From Plasmodiophora brassicae (taxonomy: Eukaryota > Endomyxa > Phytomyxea > Plasmodiophorida > Plasmodiophoridae), in contig JASFAU010000005.1 in the NCBI GenBank assembly GCA_039704465.1, positions 558,001-622,000 of the forward strand: a stretch of 64,000 nt of DNA. The letters are read 5' to 3'. Below the pieces are notes generated by a model that was not told the DNA's origin, did no database searches, and saw nothing but the letters and a program-made list of their open reading frames with translations. A program made the position numbers and the translations under genes. Shown here piece by piece: positions 40,832-51,913 of this stretch. Each line of letters begins with the position of its first letter. Position 1 is the stretch's first letter.

Positions 40832-41998
40832 TTAAAGGTTGCGCGAACGTTTGTTGTTTCGCTCAAGGTTTCGCACCGCCATTTTGGCGACGTACGCCAA
40901 CTTGACGAGCACGTACCCAGCGAACAACGCAGAGAGGATTTGGAAAACGATTGGGAAAATGACAACATCGTCGCCATGCCAACTATGGTAGGTCATTAGG
41001 TAAGTTCGCTACTGAGTTGCTCATACGTTCTGCACACATCGTACCTGTTTCCATCGAAGTGAGCGAACATCGTATGCTGCGAATAAATACGCTCGGGAAT
41101 TTTGGCGAACGTGGCATCCCCGATCATATCTGACTCTGCCCTTGGTAATGATCGGACATACCTCCCAATATAATACGAGAAGAACGCTGGCCCGGTACTA
41201 ACGAACACCTGCGATGCGACGAATAAGCGTCAGCAAACATGAACGCCTTTTCAATCGTACCGTCGGGTATTTCGTAAAAAGCCAAATGTTCCACAGCGGT
41301 AAGGAGTCGATCAACATTTGGGCAAGAGGATGGCCGGGGATGCTGGCCATCACATCGTTGGAGAAGCCAAGAGGGCTAGTTACGGGCGCCAGGAATCCAG
41401 CAGAAGTCCCATTGAGCAGTCGTGATAGTGGCATGCGGCAGCCGACATCGAGGTCCATGTAGACACCACCGTAATGGTGCAGGAGAAAGTATCGGATTGC
41501 GTCGGCCCGCTGAATGTCGTACTGGTACGACAGGTACGTTGCGGCAAATTCAGGGTAAAACCTCTGTAGGAACTTGAGCGCCTCCTCGTCACTCCACAGG
41601 CGAATCTCGAAATCGGGGTTCATTCGACGGACCATGTCAGCGGGCTCTTTCCACCGGTCCGGAATGGTGTCGGTCTTCCAGACCTGATGGATGATCTTCG
41701 GAATCCGACTGGTCCCACGCCCGGTGTCGGACAGCTCCGCAAATGGCGCATCCAACGGCGCCCAGGCAACGTACACGTAGTATGCGACGCAAACGATGGC
41801 GAATAAACAGGCGACCAGGACGAGAGGTAAAACGACCGATTTGACAAACGTCCCAGGGAGTTTCGAATTTCGACGGCAGGTCGCGCGCCTCCAGGCATCG
41901 GCAATCGGTACAGGCCGCCACTCCATGCACGCCCTGATTAGGACGGCAATCCTCTTGACAGGCCGAGTGTACATTGTCGAAGGTACCCTCTTCGGCAT
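40832..41998 (-). CDS. GT32-type glycosyltransferase with DXD motif, copy 1
   Basis: Golgi-type II membrane sugar transferase (Gly_transf_sug family, related to Och1 and inositolphosphoceramide mannosyltransferases). Exons 41998-41261, 41207-41045 and 40982-40832. Anchor: VVLPLVLVACLFAIVCVAYY. Catalytic features: IPKIIHQVWKTDTIPDRWKE, FEIRLWSDEEALKFL, QRADAIRYFLLHHYGGVYMD and the DXD of YMDLDVG; then GFSNDVMASIPGHPL, KYPT|VFVSTGPAFFSYYIG and GNS|WHGDDV after splicing. A second hydrophobic stretch near the C terminus (VIFPIVFQILSALFAGYVL) would make it double-anchored. An upstream Met at 42037 is possible. Substrate not determinable. Confidence 0.86.
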
Positions 41999-42037
41999 GG
42001 CTGGTCCTCCATGGCTCTGAATGGACGGTGACAACAT

Positions 42038-42498
42038 TGCGCTTTTGTGGGGTCACCCACGGAACTGTTGTAACGGACGCCTACCCGCGACGCACGCCTG
42101 GCACTGGACAGGGTGCGAGCGAATTAGCGTCTCCAAAGAGATTACGATGGCCTCCAAGATCGTCTAACAGAGGCGAGTGCGCAATGGACACTCCTCGCCT
42201 GACCTCAACGCGTGCCCTTACGCGACTCGTACAGGACTCATACGCAGTGACTCACGTTCTGCTTTACTTACGCCGATATCCGAGGCGATGGACAGCGTGT
42301 GCCCCGTAAGCCGTATAACGAGCGTTGATGTTAACGCTGGCATACTGGCCGTCAGTGTCGGGGACGTTTGGAAATTCGCTCGACAGGTTCCGAACCCGCC
42401 AATGTCACATGGCCTGTCCGGCCTCATACGATTAAGTCAGTGTTTCGCCAAAAGAACGACGACTGGATTCTGTAATGATATGAATCGTTAGAAACGCC
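42038..42498. other. Intergenic region
   Basis: About 460 bp between the GT32 copy 1 start and the RGS gene stop. Only weak ORFs; expected to hold the GT32 promoter and the RGS 3' end. No repeat seen. Confidence 0.45.
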
Positions 42499-43363
42499 TT
42501 AGAGATTCCACGTGCCGGATGCGTTCGGCAGAGCAAGGGTCGCCAAAGTGGCAAGGGTGCCGATGGCAACGGCCTGGACCTTCATTCGTGAAGCAAGCAT
42601 GGCGCGCTTGAGGAGCAGAGCGGCGTCATCCAGGATGACGACCTGCCCTGAGCGCGTCACGTTGCCTTTCTTCCTCGCCAAGAACACGCAGAACCCGCGC
42701 CGTTGCTGGTCGAAGAACAACGCCGCGTAGCAATTCACGGGCAGCGTGATCAGGCGCCAGAATATCGGTGCTGATAGACCGACCATGATCCCCAATGCCA
42801 CGGCTGACAGCAGAGTTAAGCCTAGGGCCAGCTTGAGGAAGGAATGGCACGCATGCGCGTTTAGATTCGTCGACACTGCTTTCCTAACGAACCGGCCGAA
42901 GGTGTCCGTCTTCATGAGGTGGTATATCTCATACTGCCATTTGTCTGTCAGTTGAACACCACATCAATTGAAGGGCAACTGTCACAACCTGAGCAGGTCG
43001 GAATACGTCGACGGTCAGTTCGTCTTTCCCGTTGAACTTGGACAGGATTGCAGACTTGCTGTGGCTGGAAAGGTTGACCTCGCGTTCGGCGCCGTCAGCA
43101 ACGAACGATTTGCAGATGGCCGTTGCGAGCTGTCTCTTCGCCTCGTCTTCCCGGATCTTCTTCAGTTTCTCCACGTCCATGTAAAAATCAAGGTTCTCTG
43201 CGGATATCTCGACTGCCGACAAGTAATATCGGAACTCATCTAGCGACAGCGGGTACTCCGTCTCGTTATTGAGCAAACGGTCGAAGTCCACGTCGAGGTC
43301 GCGCGTTTTCGCCTGCGTCGTCCCCGCTTCCATCGGAACGACCACGCTCGTCGACGCTGTCAT
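42499..43363 (-). CDS. RGS-domain protein with C-terminal membrane helices
   Basis: Exons 43363-42989 and 42909-42499. After the ATG at 43363 (MTASTSVVVPMEAG) an RGS-type domain appears: YPLSLDEFRYYLSAVEISAE, NLDFYMDVEKLKKIREDEAK, and the end pattern VDVFRPAQ|TDTFGRFVRKAV, where the intron lies just before the last RGS helix. Three or four hydrophobic segments follow (LKLALGLTLLSAVALGIMVG, FWRLITLPVNCYAALFF, VQAVAIGTLATLATLAL). RGS proteins accelerate GTP hydrolysis by G-alpha; the RGS-then-membrane layout resembles fungal Rax1-type proteins. The 79 bp intron is longer than most here; if it is not spliced, MKTDTFGRF at 42915 would start a separate gene. Confidence 0.68.
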
Positions 43364-43458
43364 GGCGGCGGTTCTACTATAGCTATTAGGCGTCCACGTA
43401 CCGAGTGATCGCACCATACAGTCACGCCAGTGATACGATGTGGCGGTTCATGTATATA

Positions 43459-43986
43459 TCACGGTTGTTTGGACAGTTCCAACGCGCGATACGGCACCTT
43501 GAAGATGCGCTCGAAGACATCTGGGGACTGGAACGTCCCGTGTTTGGCAAGCAGGAAGCGAACCGGCTGATCGACAACGTTGATCGGGACGGTACGGGAC
43601 GTCTTGTCCGCGAGGCGTTGAACATCGACCTTGACGGTATCGACAGGGAACGTCCTGTTCACCAACGCCCCCGTCACCTTGTACGTTGTGAACTGGACAC
43701 GGTTCTCATCGAGAAGAACGATCCGGGCGACCTCGCGGCGAGCGGTAACGGACGTGACAACAATGAGGGCGATGCCGGCCAGTGACCCGAATATCGTCAC
43801 CGGCTGCATCACAGCCAGCGATGGCACCGTCCAGCTGGCAACGAGGCCCGCCGTCATGGCAACGTTCGTCAACGCACATATGACAGTCCGTTGGCGAGTA
43901 CGCCCGACGTGGACGTTCTCGAAGACGGCCTTGGGGAACGTTGCGAACCGACGCCGGCCTAAATCAAGCGCCGCCTTCATCGTCAT
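43459..43986 (-). CDS. TMEM223-like mitochondrial membrane protein, copy 2
   Basis: Paralogue of the gene at 40190-40807, intronless. Start at 43986 (MTMKAALDLGRRRFATFPKA), a basic presequence, chosen because it lies just past the upstream GT32 stop; the frame is open further upstream only as overlap. Membrane segments TNVAMTAGLVASWTVPSL and TIFGSLAGIALIVVTSV, then ARIVLLDENRVQFTTYKVTG and VRFLLAKHGTFQSPDVFERI, collinear with copy 1. Confidence 0.7.
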   Translation of the reverse strand: MTMKAALDLGRRRFATFPKAVFENVHVGRTRQRTVICALTNVAMTAGLVASWTVPSLAVMQPVTIFGSLAGIALIVVTSVTARREVARIVLLDENRVQFTTYKVTGALVNRTFPVDTVKVDVQRLADKTSRTVPINVVDQPVRFLLAKHGTFQSPDVFERIFKVPYRALELSKQP

Positions 43987-44002
43987 ACGACGGACTGGCC
44001 CT

Positions 44003-45210
44003 TTATGTGACTTTTTCAGAACGGTCGCGACCAAACGGAATCCACGATGATCGGCCGAAGCGCTGGGCGCACCTGCGGAAAGCGAGAGAAGCAGGAACGA
44101 ACGCTTGTTTAGAGGAGCTCCTCCATGCCACCGACAAGACTGCAATCGCGAACGTGCATATTAGGAGGGCGGGTAAATACTTGACATCGGCGCCGTGCCA
44201 GCTGGGCAGGCGACGTTGCACCCGGGTCAGTCTCATAGGTCGTACGAGTGCGAAACGGCTCCTATTTGGTACCTGCTCCCAGGGAAATGGGCGAATACAG
44301 CTCCGGTAGTCGAGTAGAGTCCCTCCGGGATTCTTGCAAATGTCGCCTCGCTGCCTGGCGCAGCGTTGCTGGATGTGTTCATCGAACGGGCATACTTTCC
44401 AATGTAGAGTGAGAAGAAAGCTGGACCGGTGCTCAGGAATACCTAATATTGGCAGTATCACTCAATGATGATATCGCAACTGGAAATTCCTACCGTGAAG
44501 TACTTCGTTAAGAACCAGTGGTCCCAAACGGGGAGTGAATCGATTAGGAGGCGCGATAGAGGGTGTCCCGGGACACTGGCAAACACATCGTTCGAGAATC
44601 CAGCAGGCCACGTTTCTGGCGCCAGGAACCCCGCCGACGTACTGTTCAGAATCCAATCAACCGGCTTATTGCAGCCAATGTCCATGTCTATGTATATGCC
44701 GCCGTAGTGGTAGATCAGGAAGTACCGAATAGAATCGGCCCGTTGAATATCATAGGGGTACGATAGAAACGTCGGGACGAAGTCCGGGTAGTATGTCTCC
44801 AGGAATGCGAGGGCTTTGGCGTCTGTCCACAGCCAAACGTCGTAACCCGGGTTCATCTTTCGTACCGATTCACTCGGTTTTTGCCATACAACTGGAATGT
44901 CATCCGTCTTCCAAACCTGATGGATTATTTTCGGGATGGGGCTCCGATAAGACATCTCAGCGCCCATTGCAACTGTTGGAACAGCAACTGGCCCGTACGC
45001 TGTGTGTACATAGCGCAAGACTGGCACAAGACAGATCGTAACGATGATGGAAAACGCGATCCAGAGAATACCGCGTGCTGAACGAACTCGGCGGATCCAC
45101 AATCGACACGGTCCCGTAGTCGAGAGCATAAACGGAAACCGTCCTGGCAACTGTGGCCGGTTCCATGCTATCTGGCAGGATCGACGTGCGCTTGCATGCT
45201 TCGAGACCAT
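44003..45210 (-). CDS. GT32-type glycosyltransferase with DXD motif, copy 2
   Basis: Paralogue of the 40.8-42.0 kb gene with the same exon plan. Exon 1 runs from the start (45210, or 45129) to a donor near 44491 (KYFT|), exon 2 reads VFLSTGPAFFSLYIGKYARS to GSS|WHGADV, and exon 3 ends at 44003. Features: anchor ILWIAFSIIVTICLVPVL, IPKIIHQVWKTDDIPVVWQK, QRADSIRYFLIYHYGGIYID with DMD in place of DLD (YIDMDIG), and GFSNDVFASVPGHPLSRLL. The C-terminal tail (AFRRCAQRFGRSS) differs from copy 1. Its stop is 17 bp from the start of TMEM223-like copy 2. Confidence 0.85.
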
Positions 45211-45430
45211 TCTGGAATAAACGTCAAAGACGACAGTTCATTTGCTATTTTCGGTGTCGGACCCCCCTTTTCTGCGCACATTTGCAAGTTGCGACTGGCC
45301 GCATGGGAAATTGGCAGCAGCATGACAGTTGCAAGCGGAGCGGACGGCTGCAGCGTCACCGGCCTGCGAATCCAATCCGGGCAAATGCTGCGGCGGTCGT
45401 CCATTCTGATTGGCGCGCATCGACCGCGCC

Positions 45431-46789
45431 ATGAAGCCGGTCCTTCCGATTGTCATCGTCGTTGCCGTTGTCGTCGCCACCGCGCATGCCGGGCATGGGG
45501 ACCCCCGTCCCTTGCGACGCTTCTCCGACCCTGGTGTAACGTTCCCAGTCACGTCGCGCCAGCGGCCGTCTGCCCAAGCGGGTGGCGGCCCAGTTGTGGT
45601 CACGAAAGAAGGCAATTCAGGCCCATCCAGGAGCCATCTTTGTCGGTACTTCTCGAAGGCGGGCAGATGCCCGAACGACAAATGCTCGTTTGCTCATCAA
45701 CAACCGGAAGACAAACCGCTACCATACAAGACACGATCCTGTTGGTTCTTCTCAGGTCCCGGCACGTGCCCTAATGGCGACAAGTGTACGTTTATCCATG
45801 ACGTATCCACCGCGGACCGGCCTGCCGCATCGGCGACTGCCAAACCGCGATCGGGCATTCCTTCAATCGACCTGTCGAATGTGCACCTTCCCGGATCCGG
45901 TCGTTGCTCTTGTCCCAAAGGCGAACCGTGCCGGACCATCCAGGGTGCCGTCAAATCTGCTCCTTTGCAGGCGACCCCCAACAACGAGTTTCGGAACCCG
46001 ACGCCGCCGGGCTTCGTCCCGTGTCCGGTACCGAACGCGTACATGCACCATCCGATACCTGTCACTGGCAACCCGATGCCGCCGCCAAGCAACCTGAACG
46101 GCACACCATTCCCAAGTGGAATGCAGGGCGCTGGACACTGCTGGGTCCCACAAGGAATGACGTTCAGTTTCGCCGGCCAGGTGATTTGCCCTTACCGAGG
46201 CCATCCGATTGGCTGGGTTCCTGTCGCCCAAGTGCAGGGTGTCCACGTTTCTCAACCGAATCCCGGTGCTGTTGAGTGGGACCGCCTTGCTGCGGAGTAT
46301 GCTCCTTATCAAACGTCTGCGACGCAGCCGCAAGCTCAAATCTCGGCCCTGGCCCAGAATGGTGGTCCTCTGGTTGACATGCCGCTGGTGCGAGGCCTGC
46401 GCCAGCCACGTTCACTGCCTAACATGCACCAGCCTGGTCTCACGTTTCCCCAGTCTGCTGACGTACAACAGACGCAAGGCCTGCATCATCAACATTCAAT
46501 GCCCGACATGAACCAGTTCGGGCAGAGGACGATACCTGCCCAGCAGGCGCCGCCCAGCTGGAACCCGCCGTTATTCCCAGGCATGGGTCATCCTAACCGC
46601 AACCCCACCGGTGCTGCCACCCTACACCAACAAGCAGACGCACCTGAGGACGTCTACAAGTCGCCCCCAGGCCTGCCCCACCCTGCTCCCCAACCGAACG
46701 TCGATACCGCCAGACCGCAGACGTTGCCGCGTATCTCCCGCCCTCTTCCCAAACCCATCGGCGATGGTTCCTGGCCCAGGTTTGACTAG
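45431..46789 (+). CDS. CCCH zinc-finger protein with signal-peptide-like N terminus
   Basis: Single exon, 452 codons. The first 20 residues, MKPVLPIVIVVAVVVATAHA, have the basic start, hydrophobic core and AxA cleavage site of a secretory signal. Two CCCH fingers follow: CRYFSKAGRCPNDKCSFAH (C-x8-C-x4-C-x3-H) and CWFFSGPGTCPNGDKCTFIH (C-x8-C-x5-C-x3-H), then a third Cys cluster (CSCPKGEPC). The remaining 300 residues are Pro/Gln/Asn-rich low complexity. CCCH fingers usually bind RNA in nucleus or cytoplasm, so a secretory signal is unexpected. An upstream in-frame ATG at 45410 (MARIDRAMKPV) would lengthen the basic n-region only. The reading could be wrong if an unspliced upstream exon exists. 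Confidence 0.78.
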   Translation: MKPVLPIVIVVAVVVATAHAGHGDPRPLRRFSDPGVTFPVTSRQRPSAQAGGGPVVVTKEGNSGPSRSHLCRYFSKAGRCPNDKCSFAHQQPEDKPLPYKTRSCWFFSGPGTCPNGDKCTFIHDVSTADRPAASATAKPRSGIPSIDLSNVHLPGSGRCSCPKGEPCRTIQGAVKSAPLQATPNNEFRNPTPPGFVPCPVPNAYMHHPIPVTGNPMPPPSNLNGTPFPSGMQGAGHCWVPQGMTFSFAGQVICPYRGHPIGWVPVAQVQGVHVSQPNPGAVEWDRLAAEYAPYQTSATQPQAQISALAQNGGPLVDMPLVRGLRQPRSLPNMHQPGLTFPQSADVQQTQGLHHQHSMPDMNQFGQRTIPAQQAPPSWNPPLFPGMGHPNRNPTGAATLHQQADAPEDVYKSPPGLPHPAPQPNVDTARPQTLPRISRPLPKPIGDGSWPRFD

Positions 46790-47015
46790 TGGGGCGACGA
46801 TCCGTCAATACAACATGATGAGCTTCGTGAAATGGGACAGTTGTGGCGTTTACGATCCGCAATTCGTTGTGCAGCTCGGTACGTTGCCATACAGTAGCGG
46901 GTGGCGCGCCGATTGGCCATGTGTAGTACGATTGCGTTCGCGAGCTGCAGGAGCGACGGTGACACTTTTTGGAGGCGGCGGCGGGTCAGTTTGTTATGCG
47001 GCGCGCGGTGTCGCG

Positions 47016-49998
47016 ATGAGCGCCGAGACGACGAAGCGGGCTCGGCTGTTCGAGGAGTACCCCGGCGAGCGCTACGATGTGGACCCGTTCGCAGTTCTAG
47101 TGGCGAACGCTGGCGTGGGAGGCGATGAGCGCATGGCGAGGCACGCGGCCAGCGCAATACGTGCCCAACGACAGTCGGCGTTGTTCGTCGATTGGTACTT
47201 TTGTACGTTGGCCGTTCCCGATAGACGACGGGTAATGTACTGATGGAAACCATTGTAGATAATGTACAGGAAACGATACTGGCCGTTGCTGAGCAATGGT
47301 TCTGGGCCTCTCTCGAGCCGATAGCGTCCGCAAGCGTACCCAGTGCCATCATCGACGCGATTTGCATGGCTCTCGATAGCTGTCTTACACATCTTCATCC
47401 CCTGCTGTATGCGGTGCAAACCATTCATCAGGTTCGTGTATCGCGGCTGACGCCGATGCAAACCTGTAACGCCTAGTGCCACAATAGTTACTTGTCGACC
47501 CGAGTGCGGCGAATGAAACGGCATTTGTCCAGAACGGCATAAAGCGGTTTTATGATCTCATGCACTCGATCTTCTTCTCGGCGAAGCCAGACTGGTACGC
47601 CTAGTTTTGTATGTAGACTTATGCCAGTTTCACCGACGGTTTGCTCGTAGGTTTCATCCTCTGCTGGTTGCGTTTTTCTCTGCAGAGTTCGACGCCTGGG
47701 ATGTCGCGCAAGACATGCACGTTGGGGATCGATTCCGTTCCCACGTATGCCGACAGGTGGGGCGCTTGTCCCTGCGCCATATCACGCCGCGCTGACTCCC
47801 CTTTGCAGTTGCACGAGTTGCAGTGGATGGCGATATTTGAAAGTGGCTACATTACGGCGCTGCTGGAGAAAATCGAGGAGAGAATTCAAAGCCGAGCTGC
47901 TGGACAATACCTGGAGCCGGGTGTGAATCTGCTGTGCGTCTTGCCCTTTTAACGTTGCTGACATCACCCGCAGTTTTGCCTGAAATGCTGCTGTGGCTGG
48001 AAACATCAGTCCTTCCTTGGGTTTCGTTCTTACATGGAACCGACTCGGCATCGTTCCAGCAGTGCGTGACCCGGCTGACCTTTGTCCTCTATGAACAGTT
48101 AGTTTCTGCCAATGAAACGTATTGTCGTCTGCTCTGACTTGCTTCAGACTAGGGGAGCTCCGCATTGGAGAGCTCTTTGACATAATTGCCGACTTTCCTG
48201 ATTCACAACCTGCCGTCGTGGACCTATCGCAATGTATTGCTAAGGCAGACCAGCAAATGTTGCTCATCAAGTAAGGCGTTGAGACCTGCAAACCCGAACC
48301 CTGCTCACCATCGGCTTGTTCAATCAGGTCACTCCGCGAGGCTTTCCAAAGACGGCTGCTACATCCCGGGGCCAACACGCGTGATATAGTCAGCCAGTTC
48401 GTTTCATGCCTTCGTGTCCTTCAGCTGCTCGACCCGTCTGGCGTGACGTTAAGCTTGGTTGCCGGCCCTGTCTGTGAATATCTTCGGTATATGCCTTCTT
48501 TCCCACCTGTTTGCGTTCCTTTGATACTCTGCATCAGGTCTCGGCCTGATTCCGTTCGTGTTATCCTCACTGCTTTGACTGACGCCTCCGAGCCTCATGG
48601 GCTGCTCTCCGAGTTAGAAAAATCGGCTCGATCATCATCACTCTCCTCTACAACTCGTGCCCAAGTCGATGAAGATGAGCCGGCAGACGTGGAATGGCAA
48701 CCGGAGCCCATTGCTCCATGTAACGACCGGATTTCCCCGGTGACTTCTGTTACGTCGACTTGCACGTCTTACGACGTCCTGTCCCAGCTGGCCTCGATTC
48801 ATGGCCAACCCGACAACCTCGTCGATGAGTTCAAGGGGCTCCTCGCTGAACGTCTCATGGCCCTTCGCAACTATGATACCGATGTCGAGGTGCATTATCT
48901 CGGTCAGTCCCATAGATGACGCTGCTTGAAAACATTTTCTTACTGCGCCGCCTTCTCCAGAATTGTTCAAGCAGCGATTTGGCGAGTCGCATTTCCATGG
49001 CGCCAATGTAATGATTTCCGATATATCTCTGTCAAAGAGAATCAACACGAACATCCACAAGACCCTTAATCGTGAAGCGGTTAGATATTGCAATTGTGCA
49101 TTGGATTGTCTGATGACATTCCCGTCTCTAGAACTTTCTGAACGGAACCATCATTTCTCGCGAGTTCTGGCCTCATTTGAGCGAGGATGCCTCGGAAGGC
49201 GGTCTTCTCCTACCCCGAATTATCGTCGAAGCAATGACTGAGTATTCCAAGCATTACGAAGTTCTGAAAGCTCCTCGAGAACTCATCTGGAAGGTATCGA
49301 AAGTAGACTTTCGCGTTTCACAACCTGGCCTGACTAGGTGATACTCATAGCCCCATCTCGGCAGCTCTGATCTGCAACTGACGTTCCTGGACGGGCGAAC
49401 AGTTCGCGTATCTGACGTGACGCCGGAGCACGCCGCTGTCCTGTTTGCATTTGAGAGCATGCCTACTGACAGATGCGTCACTGTCGATGAACTATGTGCA
49501 GGCACCCGCATGACAATGCATTCCGTGCGCAGGCGCCTACAATTCTGGGTCCAGAAGCGTATTCTGCGGCAGAGCGGTCCAAATGAATTTTGTGTCAATG
49601 AGCACGCTGCCGATGACGAGTCGCATGCCACGTATGACAGCGTAATTATCTGTGATGAAGACGATGATCGCGGGGGGACAAACGCGTTCTCTGCTGAAAC
49701 GGTTTGTATGGCGTCTTCTTCAATATTGCATCCCGTGGCTAATGGGGCCGTCTCACAGCAACAACGTGAATCGGCGAAGCTTCTCGAGTCATATATTCTC
49801 GGGATACTTCCGAGTTCATTCGGAGGGTTCACGCTGTCCAGGATTCACTCGATTCTCAGATCAGCGTTCGTGTCCGGCTCAACGAACTATAATCGTAGCG
49901 AGGCGGAACTGCACGAGGTCCTTGAACGTCTTGTTCAGGAGAAGAAATTACAGTGCCTGGACGGCTTGTATAAACAATGCTCAAAGCCAATGCAGTGA
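47016..49998 (+). CDS. ANAPC2: Anaphase-promoting complex subunit 2 (cullin-like)
   Basis: Cullin-homology scaffold of the APC/C ubiquitin ligase, which binds the RING subunit APC11. At least ten exons. Order of landmarks: SALFVDWYFCTL, ILAVAEQWFWASLEPI, FYDLMHSIFFSAKPDW, FHPLLVAFFSAEFDAW, ELQWMAIFESGYITALLEKI, RVLQLLDPSGVTLSLVAGPV, SYDVLSQLASIHGQPDNLVD, EFKGLLAERLMALRNYDTDV, LFKQRFGESHFHGANVMISD, ISLSKRINTNI, then the winged-helix end (VRVSDVTPEHAAVLFAFESM, SAKLLESYILGIL, LERLVQEKKLQCLDGLY). Order and content match APC2 throughout. The start at 47016 (MSAETTKRARLFEEYPG) is the first Met in the frame giving acidic N-terminal sequence; an open frame upstream makes it uncertain. Some introns are short (about 37 bp). 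Confidence 0.88.
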
Positions 49999-50077
49999 AA
50001 TTTAAACGGATTCATTATTGGACGTCATCAGTTTACAGTTTGATGACTCGGCAGGGGCTGTTGAACCAGCTAGGGCA

Positions 50078-51624
50078 TCATGCCGGCAGGCCGAATGCAT
50101 GGTTGAACTGGACAGGGTCCCGGTGACGTCTGAGCAGATCGACTACGGGTTTGTAGACGAGATCGGCGGCATCCAGTCCCCATATGAAATCCTACAGGGC
50201 CGCTCAGAAAATGGGAATTTGAGACCCATAAACAATGCAATACAATGTGATCGTAGTAGGGAATTCCTGTCGAGAAAACGATTTTGGCAGGATCAAGAGC
50301 GCTCATGGTCGCCCTAACGTCCACTGGATCCGACAAAGCGTCATTCCCCCCAGTGAAGAACGCCATTGGGACCTTGATTCGGCCCAGATCATATGCAGGA
50401 GGAGATTCGCTTCCGTATATCTCGAGGTTCCGGCGCTTTCCAAAGTCATACCGTTTAAACTCCCCTGTCGACGCCATTTGCGACCAGTGTTTCAGGTTGA
50501 ACACGCTAGTACCCTGAACGGCACCCGAATCGTGAGTTGCGAGCAGGCTTCATTGCAATTTCCACGGTGAGCGCTCACTGCTGGATCGTGAGAAGTGTAA
50601 ACATCGATTCTCGACGTATTCTTGTTGTGCCACATGTTATGGTCATCCTCACCCATCAAGAAGGTCAGCATGTGCGCACACTCAAGTGCGCCTTCTCCAT
50701 GGCACAATCTCTGTCGTTCAGGTTAGTTGTCCGATCCAGGCGTTACACAACAGCGCTGACCTTGCCGAGGAATGTTTCCAACCAGCATTCACGGTTGAAG
50801 CTCTTCAAGCGGAACAGGTCGATCAGATAGACGACGTCCGCTTCCATAAGCGCTTTCAGGATCTTGGACGACTGATGACCAACGAAAGCAACAGGAGCCA
50901 GCCCGATGAACAGGTTAATTTTGGAGTTCAAGGCAGCCGTTTCAGAGAGGCCGATGAATGCCTGCGTTGTGCCCTACATCCGGTAGACCCATATCAAACG
51001 GACAGCGGCGGTGCGATCGCATGCATGCACAAACCTCGGAATGCCCGACAAACGACAGGGACTCATGGCCCGTGATCCGAAGTACATAATTCACGCACGC
51101 CGGCATGTCGAACATTCCCACTGACGGCGCCTGTTAAACGCACAAGAGCACGGCAGCAGCGATCGACATCTTACTTTGGTGAAACGAGAATTCCCAGCAC
51201 TCGTCTGTTTGGCAATTACTCGGCGAGAGCCGGTTGCCGCGGTTGTTTGGCAGCCAAACATCGAAACCTGCGTCGGCGAGCATGAAAGCGAGGGACTGAT
51301 TCGGCAGATTCGCGATCCAGCCCATTGCGCAATCCAGCAGGCCGTGCTGCAGAATGACCGGAGCGCGCGATTCCTCCAGGTGGTGTTGGTTCCGTCCGCG
51401 AGGAATTCGCAGGACGCTCAACGTGAACCTGTGCGCACACACGCTGAGCAACACTGCATCCGCCGGTGACGCCGTCCAGCGTACCCGTCGTCGGTGTCGA
51501 CGCGGTGCTCCTCAGCAGGGTACCCCCAATACCCAACGACCTGCGCCGGCGTCATGTCGCACTCGGGACAGGAGGCGCTCGCCGCCGCCACGCCCGCCAG
51601 CACGACCAGCGGCAGCATCATCAT
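50078..51624 (-). CDS. Acid lipase (lysosomal/gastric lipase family)
   Basis: Secreted or lysosomal cholesteryl ester/triacylglycerol lipase. Multi-exon; the first exons are 51624-51485 and 51428-51175, the last ends at 50078. Signal peptide MMMLPLVVLAGVAAASASC. Landmarks: VILQHGLLDCAMGWIANLPN, SLAFMLADAGFDVWLPNNRG, WEFSFHQ|MGMFDMPACVNY, then the nucleophile elbow SFVGHSE|AFIGLSE, FFTGGNDALSDPVDV with the acid, and YYDHI|DFIWGLDAADLVY with the catalytic His. The elbow reads G-H-S-E-A instead of GHSQG. The Met near the top of the minus strand is one of three in a row. The exon between 51.1 and 50.5 kb was followed only in part. Confidence 0.85.
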
Positions 51625-51913
51625 CACGACCCACGCCACCGACCAACTGCAGTCTGCACGCCCCAAAATGACAATGCCCCAAGTTGTGGTGGCGGTAACG
51701 GCGAACGCCAACGGCGACTCCCTCCTCACTCTACCGGCCGGGCAGCCACAGGTAGCGCAGGGTCCTAAAATGGAGCGCTCCTGCCGCCAGTGCCGCCGCT
51801 GCCAGACAGACGGCGACGATTCCGGCAGTCCTGGAAATGGCCGCGGCGGACAATCGCCCAACGTTGAGCTGATGCTGGCAACGTTCGGGACGCGGCGGTG
51901 GTCGTCAACGGCC

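Noticed and set aside
45168..45404. Small minus-strand ORF between GT32 copy 2 and the CCCH gene
   Set aside because: No domain, no splice support, and the gap is short; treated as intergenic.
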